Source: Datisca glomerata (Eukaryota; Streptophyta; Magnoliopsida; Cucurbitales; Datiscaceae). From it: a stretch of 64,000 bases of DNA. The stretch is from contig QANY01011952.1 of the NCBI GenBank assembly GCA_003255025.1, forward strand, positions 65,427 to 129,426, written 5' to 3'. Numbering within the stretch: position 1 is the first letter of the stretch; the number at the start of each line of letters is the position of its first letter. The translations under genes were made by a program, and so were the position numbers. Below are positions 1 through 11,226 of this stretch, piece by piece. Under the pieces are notes generated by a model, which was not told the DNA's origin, ran no database searches, and saw nothing but the letters and a program-made list of their open reading frames with translations.

Positions 1-683
1 GAAGGCTCTGCTCTATCCAGGGGCCATTGCTAAAGCTTTATATAGAAGCAAAAACATGCCAAGCTTTAATAGCTTGCCAAAGTTGTATAATTTCCACAAT
101 GTGAAAGCTGCCCCTGCAACCTCTGATCTCCAGCGCCTTGAGGTTTGTTTCTATCTCTCTTACATTATCTTTCTTATTTTAGTTTTCTCACGCCATCCAG
201 AAACAGAGAGAAATTGTGAATTTATGCACTGTGTCCCACTGGGTTCATGCAATCTGAAAGACACTGATTGAGGCATTGAATCAACCCACGAGTGATAATC
301 TAAGGGTCCAATTTACAGAATTGGAGCTTAAAATCACATGGTGATCATTCTCAAGTTTTTCTTTTCTTGATCTTTTTTTTTTTCTGGTGTACCAGGTTCT
401 TACAGGAAGCTACTTATCAGTAGCAGGGGCAATTATAGGTGTAGTTAGACCAGGGAGAATGAGCCTGTTTGGAACACTTACGGTTGCATGGGGTCTTCTT
501 AGAGAAGTCATTCTAAGGAAATCTGCTAAAACCAGTCACATGACTGATATCCAAATCTACCCAACAATCTCACTTGTTGTAGTTTTGGCTTTCTTGTCCA
601 TAAGAAGGGATGTAAGAAGAATAGTTCGTAGCAGCAAAGCCCTGCGAATCCGAAAACCATCTTGGAAAGAAAAACAAGTATGA
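1..683 (+). CDS. 3' end of a two-exon (visible part) small membrane protein gene, partial
   Basis: The window opens inside an exon read from base 2. The open frame runs to 142 and ends GAG before a GT; an intron with a T-rich 3' end and a CAG acceptor spans 143-395. The last exon, 396-683, stays in frame and stops with TGA. The visible protein is about 142 residues. Its middle has one weak and one better hydrophobic stretch (around GSYLSVAGAIIGVV and SLFGTLTVAWGLL), a strong membrane-like segment near the end (ISLVVVLAFLSI), and a basic tail rich in Arg and Lys. This suggests a small protein with two or three membrane passes and a cytosolic basic C-terminus. I do not recognise the family and assign no function. 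The clean splice sites and unbroken frame make it the best candidate for a live host gene here. The 5' part lies outside the window. Confidence 0.7.
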
Positions 684-1190
684 ACTTCAGGTGCCGGAAC
701 CTGACTACAACTCAATTATAATTCGAAGGCAGCACTTGTTTCAAGCAGAAAAAACTCTTGCGATTATTTACGAGATGCCGGAAATTCAAGTCTCACTACT
801 AGTGATCTTATCTCGGCTCAGGAGACTAGGAATTTCGGTATAGAACGAGGAATGTAGTCCCAAATTTACAATCCTTTTGTGGAAAATATCAAATTTTGGC
901 CGTCATTAATTAGTTCATATTTCTTGTTAAATACATTGACGTAGAAATACGGCAACGTGTTAACCTTTCCCATCAAACAACCTCAGAATATCAAGCCATT
1001 CGAGGTTTACGGCTCCAGAAGGGTTACCTCCTGCTTGTATTATAGAGATACTATGGAATTAGTTAAAAAAGTTTTTCTATAGTCGAGAAGTATTAAGTTC
1101 TCTCTAAGAACGGTGATTTTTCTTTTTAGAGGATAATGAATATGACTCTAACCAATAGTCAAAAGGCAATTTTCTCCCAAAAGAAAAGTT
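684..1190. other. 3' flank and intergenic DNA, nothing recognised
   Basis: Stops occur in all frames and no repeat or RNA gene is visible. The first part is presumably the 3' UTR of the upstream gene. Confidence 0.4.
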
Positions 1191-1201
1191 GTATATAAAT
1201 A
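1151..1201 (+). promoter_or_regulatory. Likely core promoter of the Cys-rich peptide gene
   Basis: A TATATAAATA box lies at 1192-1201, 70 bases before the ATG at 1272, and an ACCAAT motif lies at 1151-1156. The spacing fits a short plant 5' leader. The call rests on motif and position only. Confidence 0.45.
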
Positions 1202-1271
1202 GATCATATTTACTATACCTAACTGAGCCATCTCTTTCAAGACATTTCACAAAAAAACGAATAAACTTATA

Positions 1272-1549
1272 ATGGAGGAAAAGATTGTTTTTGCTATACT
1301 TATTCTAGGATTAGTACAGTATGCAGATAGCAACTCTTTAACTCCCCTCCTCCTCCTGCTCCTGAAGAGAGGAAGTTTGCCAAAATAAACTTGAAATGTT
1401 TGATAGAATGCTGCAAGGACTGCTTGAGAATCAGCTTAAACCATCCCTCTCATTTATCTGTCTTACCAAAGGGTAAGTTGTATGACGAAATAAATTTCCA
1501 AATTGTATGTTCGATGAGACATGACGATTATACATGGTGGTATAGGTAG
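1272..1549 (+). pseudogene. Small secreted cysteine-rich peptide gene, broken by a frameshift
   Basis: The ATG at 1272 starts a signal-peptide-like segment (MEEKIVFAILILGLVQYADS). In that frame the reading ends at 1388. A second open frame, offset by two bases, begins in the C/T-rich stretch near 1345 and runs to the TAG at 1547-1549. It carries KCLIECCKDCLRIS and one later Cys. The block FAKINLKCLIEC matches FAELDLKCFKEC in the intact gene at 29921-30256, so this frame is the true mature peptide. One missing base or two extra bases in the CTCC-rich tract around 1345-1360 explains the break. The family resembles the small thionin-like or defence-type Cys-rich peptides of plants, but this is by eye only. 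It could be a recent pseudogene, an allele difference or a sequencing error in the tract. Confidence 0.6.
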
Positions 1550-2142
1550 TTTTTTCCATAAGAGAAATAGTGAAAAATATTTGTGTTTGTATTAATTTTT
1601 TTTAAATTTTATATGATCATGTACATTACACATTTGACGAGTTAAATATTTAAACCCCCAACCTCCATACGTTAGTAGGCTAGTAGAATTCATGTAAACA
1701 CCCATATTACACACAAGGTCCAAACATGGAGAAGTGATTTTATACATGTAATCATATTGCTATGTTTTGTTAGACAGTTACTTGCAGAACTAGTTTAATT
1801 AACCATCTTAATGTGTATAAACCCCAGAAAGAAATATGTATAAACTTTGAAGAAAAAGAACTAAAAAAGTAAATGATTTTTTCGGTATGAAAAATGCTCT
1901 ACTAACAAATAATAAAGATCATAATTTAAAGAGAGAATGAGAGAATAAATACACCATTATTTATGCGAAAAATCCTTAAAGGAAAGAAAAATCACGGGAA
2001 GATTGTTGATATTCACTTATGTAAACGATTTTACATAGCAGTTGATGAGAGAAGAGAAAAAAGACAATGCATTTAGTTGAGGTTTGCTTATTTCCTCTCC
2101 TCCTTACTTTTTACATGATTTTCTACTTACAGATCTTACAAT

Positions 2143-2246
<104 letters not shown>

Positions 2247-2581
2247 TTCGATGAGGTTAGGCCTACGATAACACCCATTCATGGGATCCCCTTTCTTCTT
2301 TATCTTACATCTGTCACACTCAGCCGCCCATCAATCGCTATCACATGGTAGTTTCTTATGGTTCCGAGCCAATTAGTCAGAACCACTTGGTGTCTGACCA
2401 ATCTATCGTGTTCAAGTGATGCAGCTCACCCAATCAATCACGACCACTTGACTGTCAGTCTGAACCCTCTTTTCCGTTCTGATGTTCTGTCATGTCCAGC
2501 CACTTGACTATCAGTTTGAACCCTCATTTCCATTATGATATTCTATCATGTCCAGGAGGTAATGATTCCCTATTCTTGAAG

Positions 2582-2690
2582 TGATGATCCCCATTCTTGT
2601 GATGTCGGTTCCCTTTCTGGAAGTGATGATCCCCGTTCTTGTGATGTCGGTTCCCGTTCTGGAAGTGATGATCCCCGTTCTCGAGATGTC
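2582..2690. repeat. 42-bp tandem repeat in the 3' LTR, about 2.5 copies
   Basis: TGATGATCCCC recurs at 2582, 2624 and 2666, with GTGATGTCGGTTCCC between. The right LTR has about five copies. Confidence 0.85.
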
Positions 2691-2798
2691 ACGTGACTTC
2701 AGCTAGTCATCCGTTTCTGCTTTCTCGATGCTTCTCATGAGTCCTGAGTGAGTCCATTTTGTTCCACGTGACAAGGAAATTTTTTTTTTACTTGTTCA

Positions 2799-2815
2799 TT
2801 TGCCCCCATTTTGAA
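2799..2815 (-). other. Polypurine tract of the Tat element
   Basis: On the minus strand AAAATGGGGGCAAA directly precedes the LTR start TGAACAAG, as expected for second-strand priming. Confidence 0.7.
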
Positions 2816-3157
2816 TTCATGACAGAAGAAAGTCAAAGAATAAGATGCAATCTTCAGTTTCATTTACAATGAGATGGAGATGTCAAAGCGTCTCAAGAGT
2901 GATCTGTTTGGGACCTTTGGCGGGGATGAGAGGAGGGTCCGTCATAAAACTGGGCTACCAGTGTTCCAAGCATGTCTGTCCCCCCAGTTCCTCCCATATT
3001 TTAGTTGCTGTGTCTCCATATGCCTCGGCTGATCCTTCGGTCTTGTTACGTGAGAATATTCTGGGTTGGGAGGATACCCGTGGAGGACGACGATATTTGA
3101 AAGTGGGTGCATTTCTCAGCGGCCCCACCTGTTAGAGCTTTGGTGAGCTTCCTATAG

Positions 3158-3754
3158 GATCTCATTCCTTTGCATGTTGTTGCAAAGGGGATTAGGTCAG
3201 ACGTGGATTCTGCTACAATGTGTCAGATGTGCATTACATATAAAGTTGGTGGCCTTAGTCATGGTCTAATACAGGTAAAAACTTTAACTGTTCTTGTTTA
3301 TTTTTTGCTTTTGGTTTGAGTCCATTCCACTAATAACTTAGTTATTTCTTCCTGGCAGGCCACGACTTATCATAATGGGTTTCAGGCGGATTTGCATGCT
3401 ATGGAGCTCCAGCTGGCAAGCTGCGTAGATGAGGCCCGAGAAATTAACCAGGTTCATGATGTGGTCCTCGTTGAACGAGAGCATCTAAAGAGGGTTGAGG
3501 CTGAGTTGCGACAAGCTAATGCCCATTTGAGAACCGAGTTAAACGCGGCTGCATTTGAATGGGTGAAGCTGGAAGCATCTTTGATGGAAGCGGAGATGGT
3601 AGCCGAAGCCAATGGGGAAAATCTGATAATAGTTAAAAGGAAGATGGCTGAGGCTAAGGATAAGTTATCCACAACAGAGATGAAGTTGACCTCAACCGAG
3701 GCGACTTTGATTGAGGTGAAAGAGCGGGAAACTGGTCTCGAGGGCCAGTACTAA
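3158..3754 (+). CDS. Spliced antisense accessory ORF (aORF) of the Tat element, coiled-coil protein fragment
   Basis: This ORF runs opposite to gag-pol, between integrase and the 3' LTR. Exon 3158-3274 is open and ends GLIQ. A GT-AG intron of 84 bases (3275-3358, GTAAAA to CTGGCAG) follows, and exon 3359-3754 continues in frame for 131 residues to TAA. The joined stretch is about 170 residues. It is rich in Glu, Lys, Ala and Leu with heptad-like spacing (for example VEAELRQANAHLRTEL and KDKLSTTEMKLTSTEATL), so a long coiled coil is likely. Upstream, a TAG at 3155-3157 closes the frame, so the N-terminal part is missing or frameshifted; the open frame 2845-3135 may be part of it. Extra antisense ORFs in this position are known from Tat-lineage elements such as Grande; their role is unknown. 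Confidence 0.6.
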
Positions 3755-4454
3755 GCCATTGTCAACATGGTTGAGAAGATGGCATATTCTTAGGGGTATC
3801 GTGATGCTAAGTCTGACTAGACTCCTCGCATTCCTCTCGTTCCTCCTCCTGAAGATTCTGTTGACCCTGAGGTGGAGTCTCGTGCTGACCCCGTAACAGA
3901 GACTCTTAGAGGTTCCTGCTGAAGCTACTCACGAAGGGGAAACTTAGCTCTTGGCGGTTTTTCCTTTGTAGTTCTTAACTTTCTATTTTGTTCTTTCTAT
4001 CTTATTTTGTAGTTTTCCTTTTCATGAAACGATTTTTTTGCAATATGTGCTTCCTGTCTTTTCTAACGGTGATAACTTATCATTCCTGCAAGACAATACT
4101 TAGCAAAAAAATTTATCCAAGAAACTCCCATGAATAACACTTAATGAGATTTTTTTAGAGTTATCTCCTTAGCTATTTTGTGAAAGGTAACGCTTCAAAA
4201 AGGTGTAAAGAGTTTAGCTCCCCTTTTTTCTTCGCGTCCGTTCTTCTTTTTCTTTATGAGTCTAAGGGCATAATGTTTTTTTGCCAAGACAAGAGTATAT
4301 TTACCTGGTTTGGCTGTTTATACTTTCAATCTATTGAGGTTGGAATTTCCTTTTTGATTGCAACGTAATGGGTCCGTTCTCCATTCCGTTTGTTGTAATT
4401 ATTTTGTGATGGAATGGGCTCATTTGGAGTTGTCTATTTCCACTTTTTTAGTCT

Positions 4455-4800
4455 TTTTTCCTTTTGAGAGTAAGATTTATGGGATATCCCCAATAACTCT
4501 TCATGCCCCCAGTTTTTTTTAGAATGTAAAACTTATGAACTGCCCTTCCCAATGACTTTTTATACCTTTAGTTCCTTCTGAGAGTAGGACTATAAACTGC
4601 ACCTCCCAATGACTTTTTAGGCTCTTAGTTCATTCTGAGAGTATGACTTATAAACTACCCCTCTCAAGGACTTTTTATGCCCTTAGTTCATTCTGAGAGT
4701 ATGACTTATAAAATGCCCCTCCCAATGATTTTTTATGCCCTTAATTCATTCTGAGAGTAAGACTTATGAACTGCCCCTCCTAAGAACTTTTTATGCCCTG
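4455..4800. repeat. About 59-bp tandem repeat, six degenerate copies
   Basis: Each copy contains CATTCTGAGAGTA, GACTTATAAACTGCCCCTCC and CTTTTTATGCCCTTAG. The array lies between the antisense ORF and the integrase end of the Tat element. Such arrays downstream of pol are common in Tat elements. Confidence 0.85.
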
Positions 4801-4989
4801 AGGAGAGAAGTTCGACACTACTGTTTTGCGTGGAAAACTTTTGAGGAAGAAGTACGGGAAAAATGTCTCATTATAATAGGTATTTTACATTCTTTACACA
4901 AAATATTGTTTCAGACGAATTGTGTTCCATGGTTTCTACAATTCTGTTCCTTCACCCATTTCTAAGTGGTAATAACTGCTCCCTCTTAT

Positions 4990-6060
4990 TTTACGGATGA
5001 TGTACAGTCCTTTCCACGTTGGCCTTAGCTTTCCTTCCATTTGGAAGATTTTTCTAAGGACCAGTTCTCCTGGCTGGAATCCCCGTTTCTTCATTTTTTT
5101 TCTTCTGAAAATAAGATCTCCTTTTCTAATTGTAACACGCCATTTTGATAAGGGCCGCCTCTCTTCTTCTCTCTAGATCATCAATACCATTTTTCAGGAG
5201 CTCCACATTTTATTGTTTGTTTAGTTCAGACCTAATGGTAGGGCTTCTAATTTCTATGGGGATGACCGCTTTTGCTCCGTATGATAATGCAAACGGTGTA
5301 TCTCATGTTATTTCTCTCGAAGTCGTTCTGTATGGCTATAGGATTGCGGGTAACTCTTTTACCCATTTTCCTTTTGTGGATTCTAGACGCTTCTTCAAGT
5401 TATCAAGTATGACTCGATTTGATCTTTCCGCTTGTCCATTCCCCTGGGGGTAGTAAGGCGTGGAGAAGCGATTCGTGATTTTCAGATCTTTACAAAATGT
5501 TCTTACCAAGCTCCCGGTAAACTAGAGTCCGTTGTCAAATACAAAGATTTGGGGGATCCTATACCTGCACACCAAGTTCTTCCGTAAGAACCCTTTTACC
5601 TCTTCCTCACAAATTCTGGTGAAGGCTTCAGCCTTAATCCACTTAGTGAAATAGTCCGTTGTAACTAACAAGAAGTGATTTTTAGCAAGCGCCATGGGGA
5701 GTGGTCTAACAATGTCTATGGCCCATTGCATGAACGACCAATGACTAACAACAGTTTTGAGTTCCTCGAGGGCCATTTTCACTATGGGTGTGAAATGCTG
5801 ACACTTGTAACATTTTTTAGCTTACTGTTTGTCGTCTTGATGCTTTTGGGGCCACTAGTACCCTTCATTCATGACTTTATAGGCTACTGATATGCCCCCG
5901 GTGTGGTTTCCGCATATGCCCTCATGAATGTTTGTTAGTATATACTGGGATTCTTTTTCTCGTAGGCACTTCATGTATGATCTTGCACAAATTTTCTTAT
6001 GTAGTACTCCGTTAACCATTGTGTACCTGATACTTCGTTGTCGTGTCTTTGGCTAGTAGT
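4990..6060 (-). pseudogene. Integrase of the Tat element, decayed
   Basis: Reading from high to low coordinates, the H2C2-type zinc motif remains as KKCYKCQHFTPI near 5790-5830. The catalytic core follows (5522-5782) with WAIDIVRPLPMA, the typical TDYFTKWIKAEAF, and FVFDNGL, which hold the first two acidic positions. Further on, a different frame gives TPYYPQGNGQAERSNR near 5430-5470, the block containing the third acidic residue region, and then ILYGYR. Stops and frame changes separate these blocks, so no intact integrase can be made. Integrase would insert element cDNA into the genome. Confidence 0.82.
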
Positions 6061-6107
6061 TTATCTTTAGGAAGTGTTTTATTTTTTAGCAAGCGGATTA
6101 TGTTGTC

Positions 6108-6548
6108 CTACGAAACGGGCTCTAGTTCAATTTTTATATCGGCCTCGTTGGTTAGAGGGAGCAAGATGCTTGGTTCTTTAAGAACTTCTAAGATGACGTT
6201 CCTTCTGTAAGGGAGGTGTAATGAATATACCATGTTTGCTAGGGCATCAACATACCCGTTCTCCATTTTTAAAATTTGATGGATTTCATAATTTTTTAAC
6301 GTTTTGTGGATATCCTTCACCTGTTGTAAGTATTTTATCATCCGTTCATCCTTTTCTATGTATTCTTCCATGACTTGTTTTACGATCAACATGGAATCGT
6401 AGAAAATCTTAATTTCAGTTACCTCATATTCTTGTAGCAGGGATATTCCCGCGATCAACGCTCCATACTCTACTTCATTATTTGACGCATTAAATTCAAA
6501 GGAGATGTAATGCTCCAATACTTCCCCAAAGGGGGTTTGTGCCACCAC
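6108..6548 (-). pseudogene. Archaeal-type RNase H (second RNase H) of the Tat element
   Basis: One 146-residue open frame carries the fold: FEFNASNNEVEYGALIAGIS holds the acidic helix residue, IKIFYDSMLIVKQV holds the central Asp, and YVDALANM holds the final Asp. This extra RNase H after the RT-linked one marks the Tat clade of Ty3/gypsy elements. The N-terminal strand with the first Asp seems lost, since the frame starts inside it. It is the longest undamaged frame of the element apart from RT. Confidence 0.8.
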
Positions 6549-6596
6549 TCCTGCTCCTGCTCAAATATTGTTTGAAGCCCCGTCTACAAAGAGCGT

Positions 6597-6881
6597 CTAG
6601 GCTCCAGTTTCTCCCGTTTGGTGAGCTTGCCGTTCAACTTGCCCTCTTGTGAAGTCGGCTACAAAGTCCGTTAATGCTTGTCCTTTTATTGATGCTCGGG
6701 GATCATAGTTGATTTCATATTGGTTCATCTCAATTGACCATTTTTCTATTCTTCTGCTTGTCTTCGTTAAGTTCAGAAGGCTTTTAATGGGAGATTCAGT
6801 CAATACTTTGATGCTGTGGGCTTGGAAGTAGGGCCTTAGCTTTCGGGCTACAATTACAACCATTAATACTAGTTTCTCCAT
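6597..6881 (-). pseudogene. RT-linked RNase H and connection of the Tat element
   Basis: The frame contains VVIVARKLRPYFQAHSIKVL, then a segment with RRIEKWSIEMNQYEINYDPR and GQALTDFVADF, the standard end of the RT-linked RNase H in this clade. The link to RT is broken by frame changes near 6890-6990. Confidence 0.8.
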
Positions 6882-6990
6882 TCGTTATACCTTGTTTCCG
6901 CCTCTACAACTTTTTTTTTACAAGTATACATGCTTCTGGTTCCTTGTTCTTCTTTGATGAGTACCGCACTGACTGTCCCCGTTGCGACGA

Positions 6991-7815
6991 CTACGTATAA
7001 TAGAATTGTTTCACCTGGAATAGGTTTGGAGAGTAAGGGGGGGTAGTCAGGTACTCTTTAATTTTTGTAAACGCTTCTGCACAGTTTTCATTCCAATCGC
7101 TCACGGAATTTTTTCGCAAACTTTCAAAAAAATGTTTGCATCTGTCCGTTGACCTGGAGATGAACTTGTTTAGGACGGCCAATCTTCCCGTTGGCCCCTG
7201 GATTTCTTTAAGGTTCCGCGGAGACCTCATTTCCATATTTTCCTTCACTTGGTCTTGGTTTACTTCGATTCCCAATTGTGTAATTAGATGTCCAAGGAAC
7301 TTTGCCGCTGACACCCCAAATGTGCATTTCTCTGGGTTTAGCTTCATGGAATTTTCCTTTAGTATAGAGAAGGCTTCTTGAAGGTTCTGAATGTCGTCTC
7401 CCCACTTCTTACTTTTGACCAGCATGTCCTTAACATAGACTTCTATATTTTTTCCAATTTGCTCGCGAAAAACTTTGTTCGCCAACCTTTGATAAGTCGC
7501 GCTAGCATTCTTTGGCCCAAAGGGCATGACTTTGTAGCAATAGACGCCATACTCAGTAATGAAGGAAGTCTTTTCTTGATCGGGTTGGAACATCCTTACC
7601 TTATTGTAACCTGAGTAAGCGTCCATGAAGCTGAGCAATTCGTGCCCAGAAGTGTCATCTACCATCTGATCTATCCTTGGCAGCGGGTATTCGTCTTTGG
7701 GGCATGCTTTATTTAGGTTAATGAACTAGACGTAGATTCTCCACTTTCCATTCTTTTTTCTTACCATTACTGCGTTAGCAAGCCATTTAGGGTAGTTCAT
7801 CTCTCTGATGAATCC
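6991..7815 (-). pseudogene. Reverse transcriptase of the Tat element, catalytic box altered
   Basis: The N-terminal part (about 7680-7815) reads YPKWLANAVMVRKKNGKWR then a stop in place of the expected Asp, followed by FINLNKACPKDEYPLPRI. The main frame 6991-7665 gives SFMDAYSGYNKVRMFQPDQ, VMPFGPKNASATYQRLANK and VYVKDMLVKSKK. The normal YVDD box is YVKD, so one of the two metal-binding Asp residues is gone. The thumb region NPEKCTFGVSAAKFLGHLI follows. With the stop and the YVKD change this RT is inactive. Confidence 0.88.
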
Positions 7816-8175
7816 TACCCCTAAGAACTTCTCAACTTATTCTTTGATCGCTAGGAGATTCCTTTTAGGGGTGAAGCTTCTCTTTTTTCTGTTTCACAGG
7901 TTTCATAGTGGGATTAATGTTTAATCTGTGGTAGATGATTTTGTCTAGGATACCGGGCATTTCCTGCGCTACTTCCGTGAAGACATCTTTATTTTCCCTT
8001 AGGAGTTCTATCAACTTCTTTTTCTCATTTTCTTCGAGACGAGCACTAATGTTTGTTATCTTCTAGGTCCCTTTCTCTAATCATAAGGGCTCCATTTCCT
8101 CCCATGCCTCGTACCTTGGGTAATCCTGCCCGTCTCCCTATAATTGCTATAGATCCTCGGGTCCCTTGGCCTTTT

Positions 8176-8703
8176 CTATGGCTTTTTCTTTGCAGATTCT
8201 AAAGCAGTTACTGAACATATACGAGTTATGGCCTGGTCGCCTTTTATTGTTTTCACTCTTTCAGGGGACGGGTATTTCAACACTTGGTAGAATATTGATG
8301 GTACACCTTTCATTTTGTGGAGACAAGTTCTTCCTAGGATTGCGTTGTACGGGCAAGTTGTTCCCAGCACCATGAATTCGCTCATATGGTTAAACGAGTC
8401 TGCACTTACTGAGAGCGTTAGGGTTCCTTCTGCCTAGCTAATGGCTCCATTGAATCCGATCAATGGTTGTGATGTTCATTGTAATTTTTGATTGCCCATG
8501 GACATTTTCTCTACGGTTGCCCGATATAAGATGTTTACTGCACTTCTGTCGTCTACCAAGACTCTCCTTAACAAGAAGTTACTAACCTGAATTGAAATAA
8601 TGAGGGAATCATTATGGTGCTCGTCACTTTTTAGATCGGAGTCGCCAAACACAAGCAGCGAGTTCCCATTGCTAATTTCGTGCTTCAGCTGATGTCTTTC
8701 CAA
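8176..8703 (-). pseudogene. Aspartic protease region of the Tat element
   Basis: Frame 8476-8703 reads LLVFGDSDLKSDEHHNDSL then RRVLVDDRSAVNILY, where the active-site triad (normally a D-T/S/N-G type motif) has become DDRS. The continuation in another frame, 8176-8385, gives MVLGTTCPYNAILGRTCLHK and IKGDQAITRICS, typical of Tat proteases up to the RT linker. The changed catalytic triad and frame shift make it non-functional. Confidence 0.8.
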
Positions 8704-8851
8704 TGTTGGCCATTTGCATTATATCTTCATTTCCTTTTTTGTCGTCTCCTCTTACCTGATTAATGCTATAACCGTGTCGATGATTCAGAGGGGCTATTTC
8801 CCCTTATTCTTACTATCCTCTTCCCGGTTGTCTTTCTCAATCTCTCATTTT

Positions 8852-9880
8852 CTATTCATCTCTCTTCATAAATTGGCTAAGGTACCCTTCTTTGATCAGT
8901 TGTTTAATATAATATTTGAGCTGGAAGCAATCTCGTGTGTAATGATCGTTGCTCTTATGATATGAGTAATATCTGTGTTTGTCTTTGTAGCTAGATTCCT
9001 TAGTGAACGAGGCTGGTCTTTTCATCCAAGGTTTATCTTTGATTATCTCAAGTATTTGGTTAACCGGGATGGTCAACGGTGTGTAGATCTTGTCCCTCAG
9101 GTGGATTCTGTCAAAATCTCACCTCTGTTAGGAATGTTGGGCCTTCTTCCCATCCACTCTTTATGTTTCTTCGTGCTTCCTCCCTTAAGGTCTTGAGCTC
9201 CTTTCCCGCTTCCGAGATTCTTCTTCCTTCCATTCAACCGTTCTTCACTTACTTCTCTTCTCGTCCTCCAACGTAATATACACTCATGCCCGTTGAAAAG
9301 TCTCTACCGTGGAAATGGCCTTTACTTTGAACAGGTCCTCAAAGAAAGGCGATTCCGAGTCCAAACCTCGTCAGAAGGCCAATCTGGAGAACTGGTCCTT
9401 GCAGTTCTCGATCTTCACCATTTTATCTTTAAAGCGGTGCATGTATTATCTCAGGGACTCCTCTTCCTTGATGGAGATTGTCTTGATCTTCAACATGACG
9501 GTACGGTATGTTGAGTATTATTTTATAAAAATTGAGGACATAATAGCAAAGTTAGTGATGAAGTGCATTGGTTAGGAGTGGTACCACTTCAAAGTCGTCC
9601 CTTCTAAACTGGTAGGGAACATTCTACACATCATTTCATCATTGTGTTGGTACATCGCCATGTATTATCTGAATCGTCAGAGTGGTCTACGAGATCAGAC
9701 TTTCCTTCATAAAATTTGAACCTAGGCACGGTGAATTGTTTGGGTACGGGTGTTGCTAGAACTTCTTGGCCTAACGGTGTCCTGATAAGAGACTCGAGGC
9801 CCTTTTTCCTGTACTCCCAAGATTCCTCGTCTCTATCATTTTTTGATCGAACAGCTCCTCGACTGCCCCTTTTGACATGA
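8852..9880 (-). pseudogene. gag of the Tat element, decayed
   Basis: From high to low coordinates: MCRMFPTSLEGTTLKWYHS near 9580-9670 is the capsid-like core. ISIKEEESLR, a stop, and YMHRFKDKMVKIENC follow near 9410-9490. The frame 8852-9076 ends with RYYSYHKSNDHYTRDCFQLK, a degenerate zinc knuckle in which the first Cys is now Tyr. Gag would form the particle that packages element RNA. Several stops break it. Confidence 0.8.
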
Positions 9881-10211
9881 TTGAGGTTGTCGTACCGCTC
9901 ACGTAGTTTCCTTCACAAGGTTTCGCGATTGGACTTCATCTTCTCGTCGTATGCTCCTATTATTCTCGTAGTCCCCTTGCCTTTCGTCTCGTTGGTCGCC
10001 CTCAGAGTGAGTTTCCTTTCCGTCATCATTCACCCGCTGACTTACTTATGCTCGTGTTTCCACGAGTTCTTGTTGTAACGTGTTAATTTGCTCTTTCACA
10101 TGCTGCCGTGCATTATGCATCACTTTTGTATTCCTTCTTTCCATCTCATGTATCCCGTTAAAGATCATCTAGACATGTTTATGGTTTTGTTGGGTAAGTC
10201 TTTTGAGCCTT

Positions 10212-10247
10212 TTTCTCAGGCTCTCAATGAAAGTACCAAAATATAAA
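10212..10247 (-). other. Primer binding site region of the Tat element
   Basis: On the minus strand, just after the 5' LTR end, the sequence reads TTTGGTACTTTCATTGAGAG. Its position and TTTGGT start are typical of a tRNA-primed PBS. I do not assign the tRNA. Confidence 0.5.
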
Positions 10248-10512
10248 GGATTTTTTCGATATGAAAAACCTTCTACTAACAAATAATAAAGATCATAATT
10301 TAAAGAGAGAATGAGAGAATAAATACACCACATTTACGTGGAAAACCCTTAAAGAGAAGGAAACTCACGAGAAGATTGTTAATAGTCACTTATGTAAAGG
10401 ATTTTACATAGTAGTTGATGAGAGAAGAGAGGAAGGGTCGTGCCTTTAATTGAGGTTTGCTTAGATCCTTTCCTCATTTCTTTTTACGTGAGCATGTACT
10501 TATAAGCTTTAC

Positions 10513-10537
10513 AATAAAAATAGTAATAATAATAATA

Positions 10538-10619
<82 letters not shown>
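10513..10619. repeat. (TAA)n microsatellite in the 5' LTR
   Basis: About 33 TAA units with a few G interruptions near the start. Confidence 0.95.
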
Positions 10620-10621
<2 letters not shown>

Positions 10622-10940
10622 GATGAGGTCAGGCCTAGGATAATACCCATTCGTGGGATCCCCTTTCTTCTTTATCTTACATTTGTCACACTCAGCCACC
10701 CATCAATCGCTACCACATGGCAGTTCCCTGTGGTTCTGATCCAATTAGTCGAAACCACTTGGTGACTGACCAATCTGTCTTATCCAAGTAATGCAGCTCA
10801 CCAAATCAATATGTTCTGATGTTTTATCCTGTCCAGCCATTTGATTGTCAGTCTGAACCATCCTTTCTGTTCTGATTTCATGTCTTGCCCAGGACGTAAT
10901 GATTCTCTGTTCTTGAGATGCCGGTTACTGTTCTTGAAGT

Positions 10941-11133
10941 GATGATCCCCGTTCTTATGATGTTGGTCCTATTCTGGAGGCGATGATCTCCCCTTCTCGA
11001 GACATCGGTTCCCGTTCTGGAAGAGATGATCCTTGTTTTTGTGATGTTAGTTCCCATTCTGGAGGTGATGATCTCTCATTCTGAAGATGTTGGTTCCCAT
11101 TCTGGAGGCAATGATATCCCGTTCTTGAGATGT
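10941..11133. repeat. 42-bp tandem repeat in the 5' LTR, about five copies
   Basis: GATGATC-type unit starts lie at 10941, 10982, 11025, 11067 and 11112. Units are 41-45 bp and more diverged than those in the other LTR. Confidence 0.8.
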
Positions 11134-11226
11134 CTCGCGACTTCAGCCAGTCATCCGTTTCTTCTCAGGAGTTCTGGGTGAGTCCATTTTGTTCCACGTG
11201 GTAGTAAAATATTTTTTACCTGCTAA

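Larger units (their letters stand above)
10248..11226 (-). repeat. 5' LTR of the Tat element
   Basis: Homologous to 1874-2798. The inner terminus is mutated (plus strand GGATTTTTTCG in place of TGATTTTTTCG), as is the outer one (ACCTGCTAA against ACTTGTTCA). It is about 54 bases longer, mainly from extra 42-bp repeat units. Confidence 0.86.

Noticed and set aside
5145..5453. Plus-strand 102-codon frame
   Set aside because: It is the shadow of the Tat integrase C-terminal region on the minus strand.
10457..10765. Poly-Ile and poly-Tyr open frames on both strands
   Set aside because: They are translations of the TAA microsatellite.
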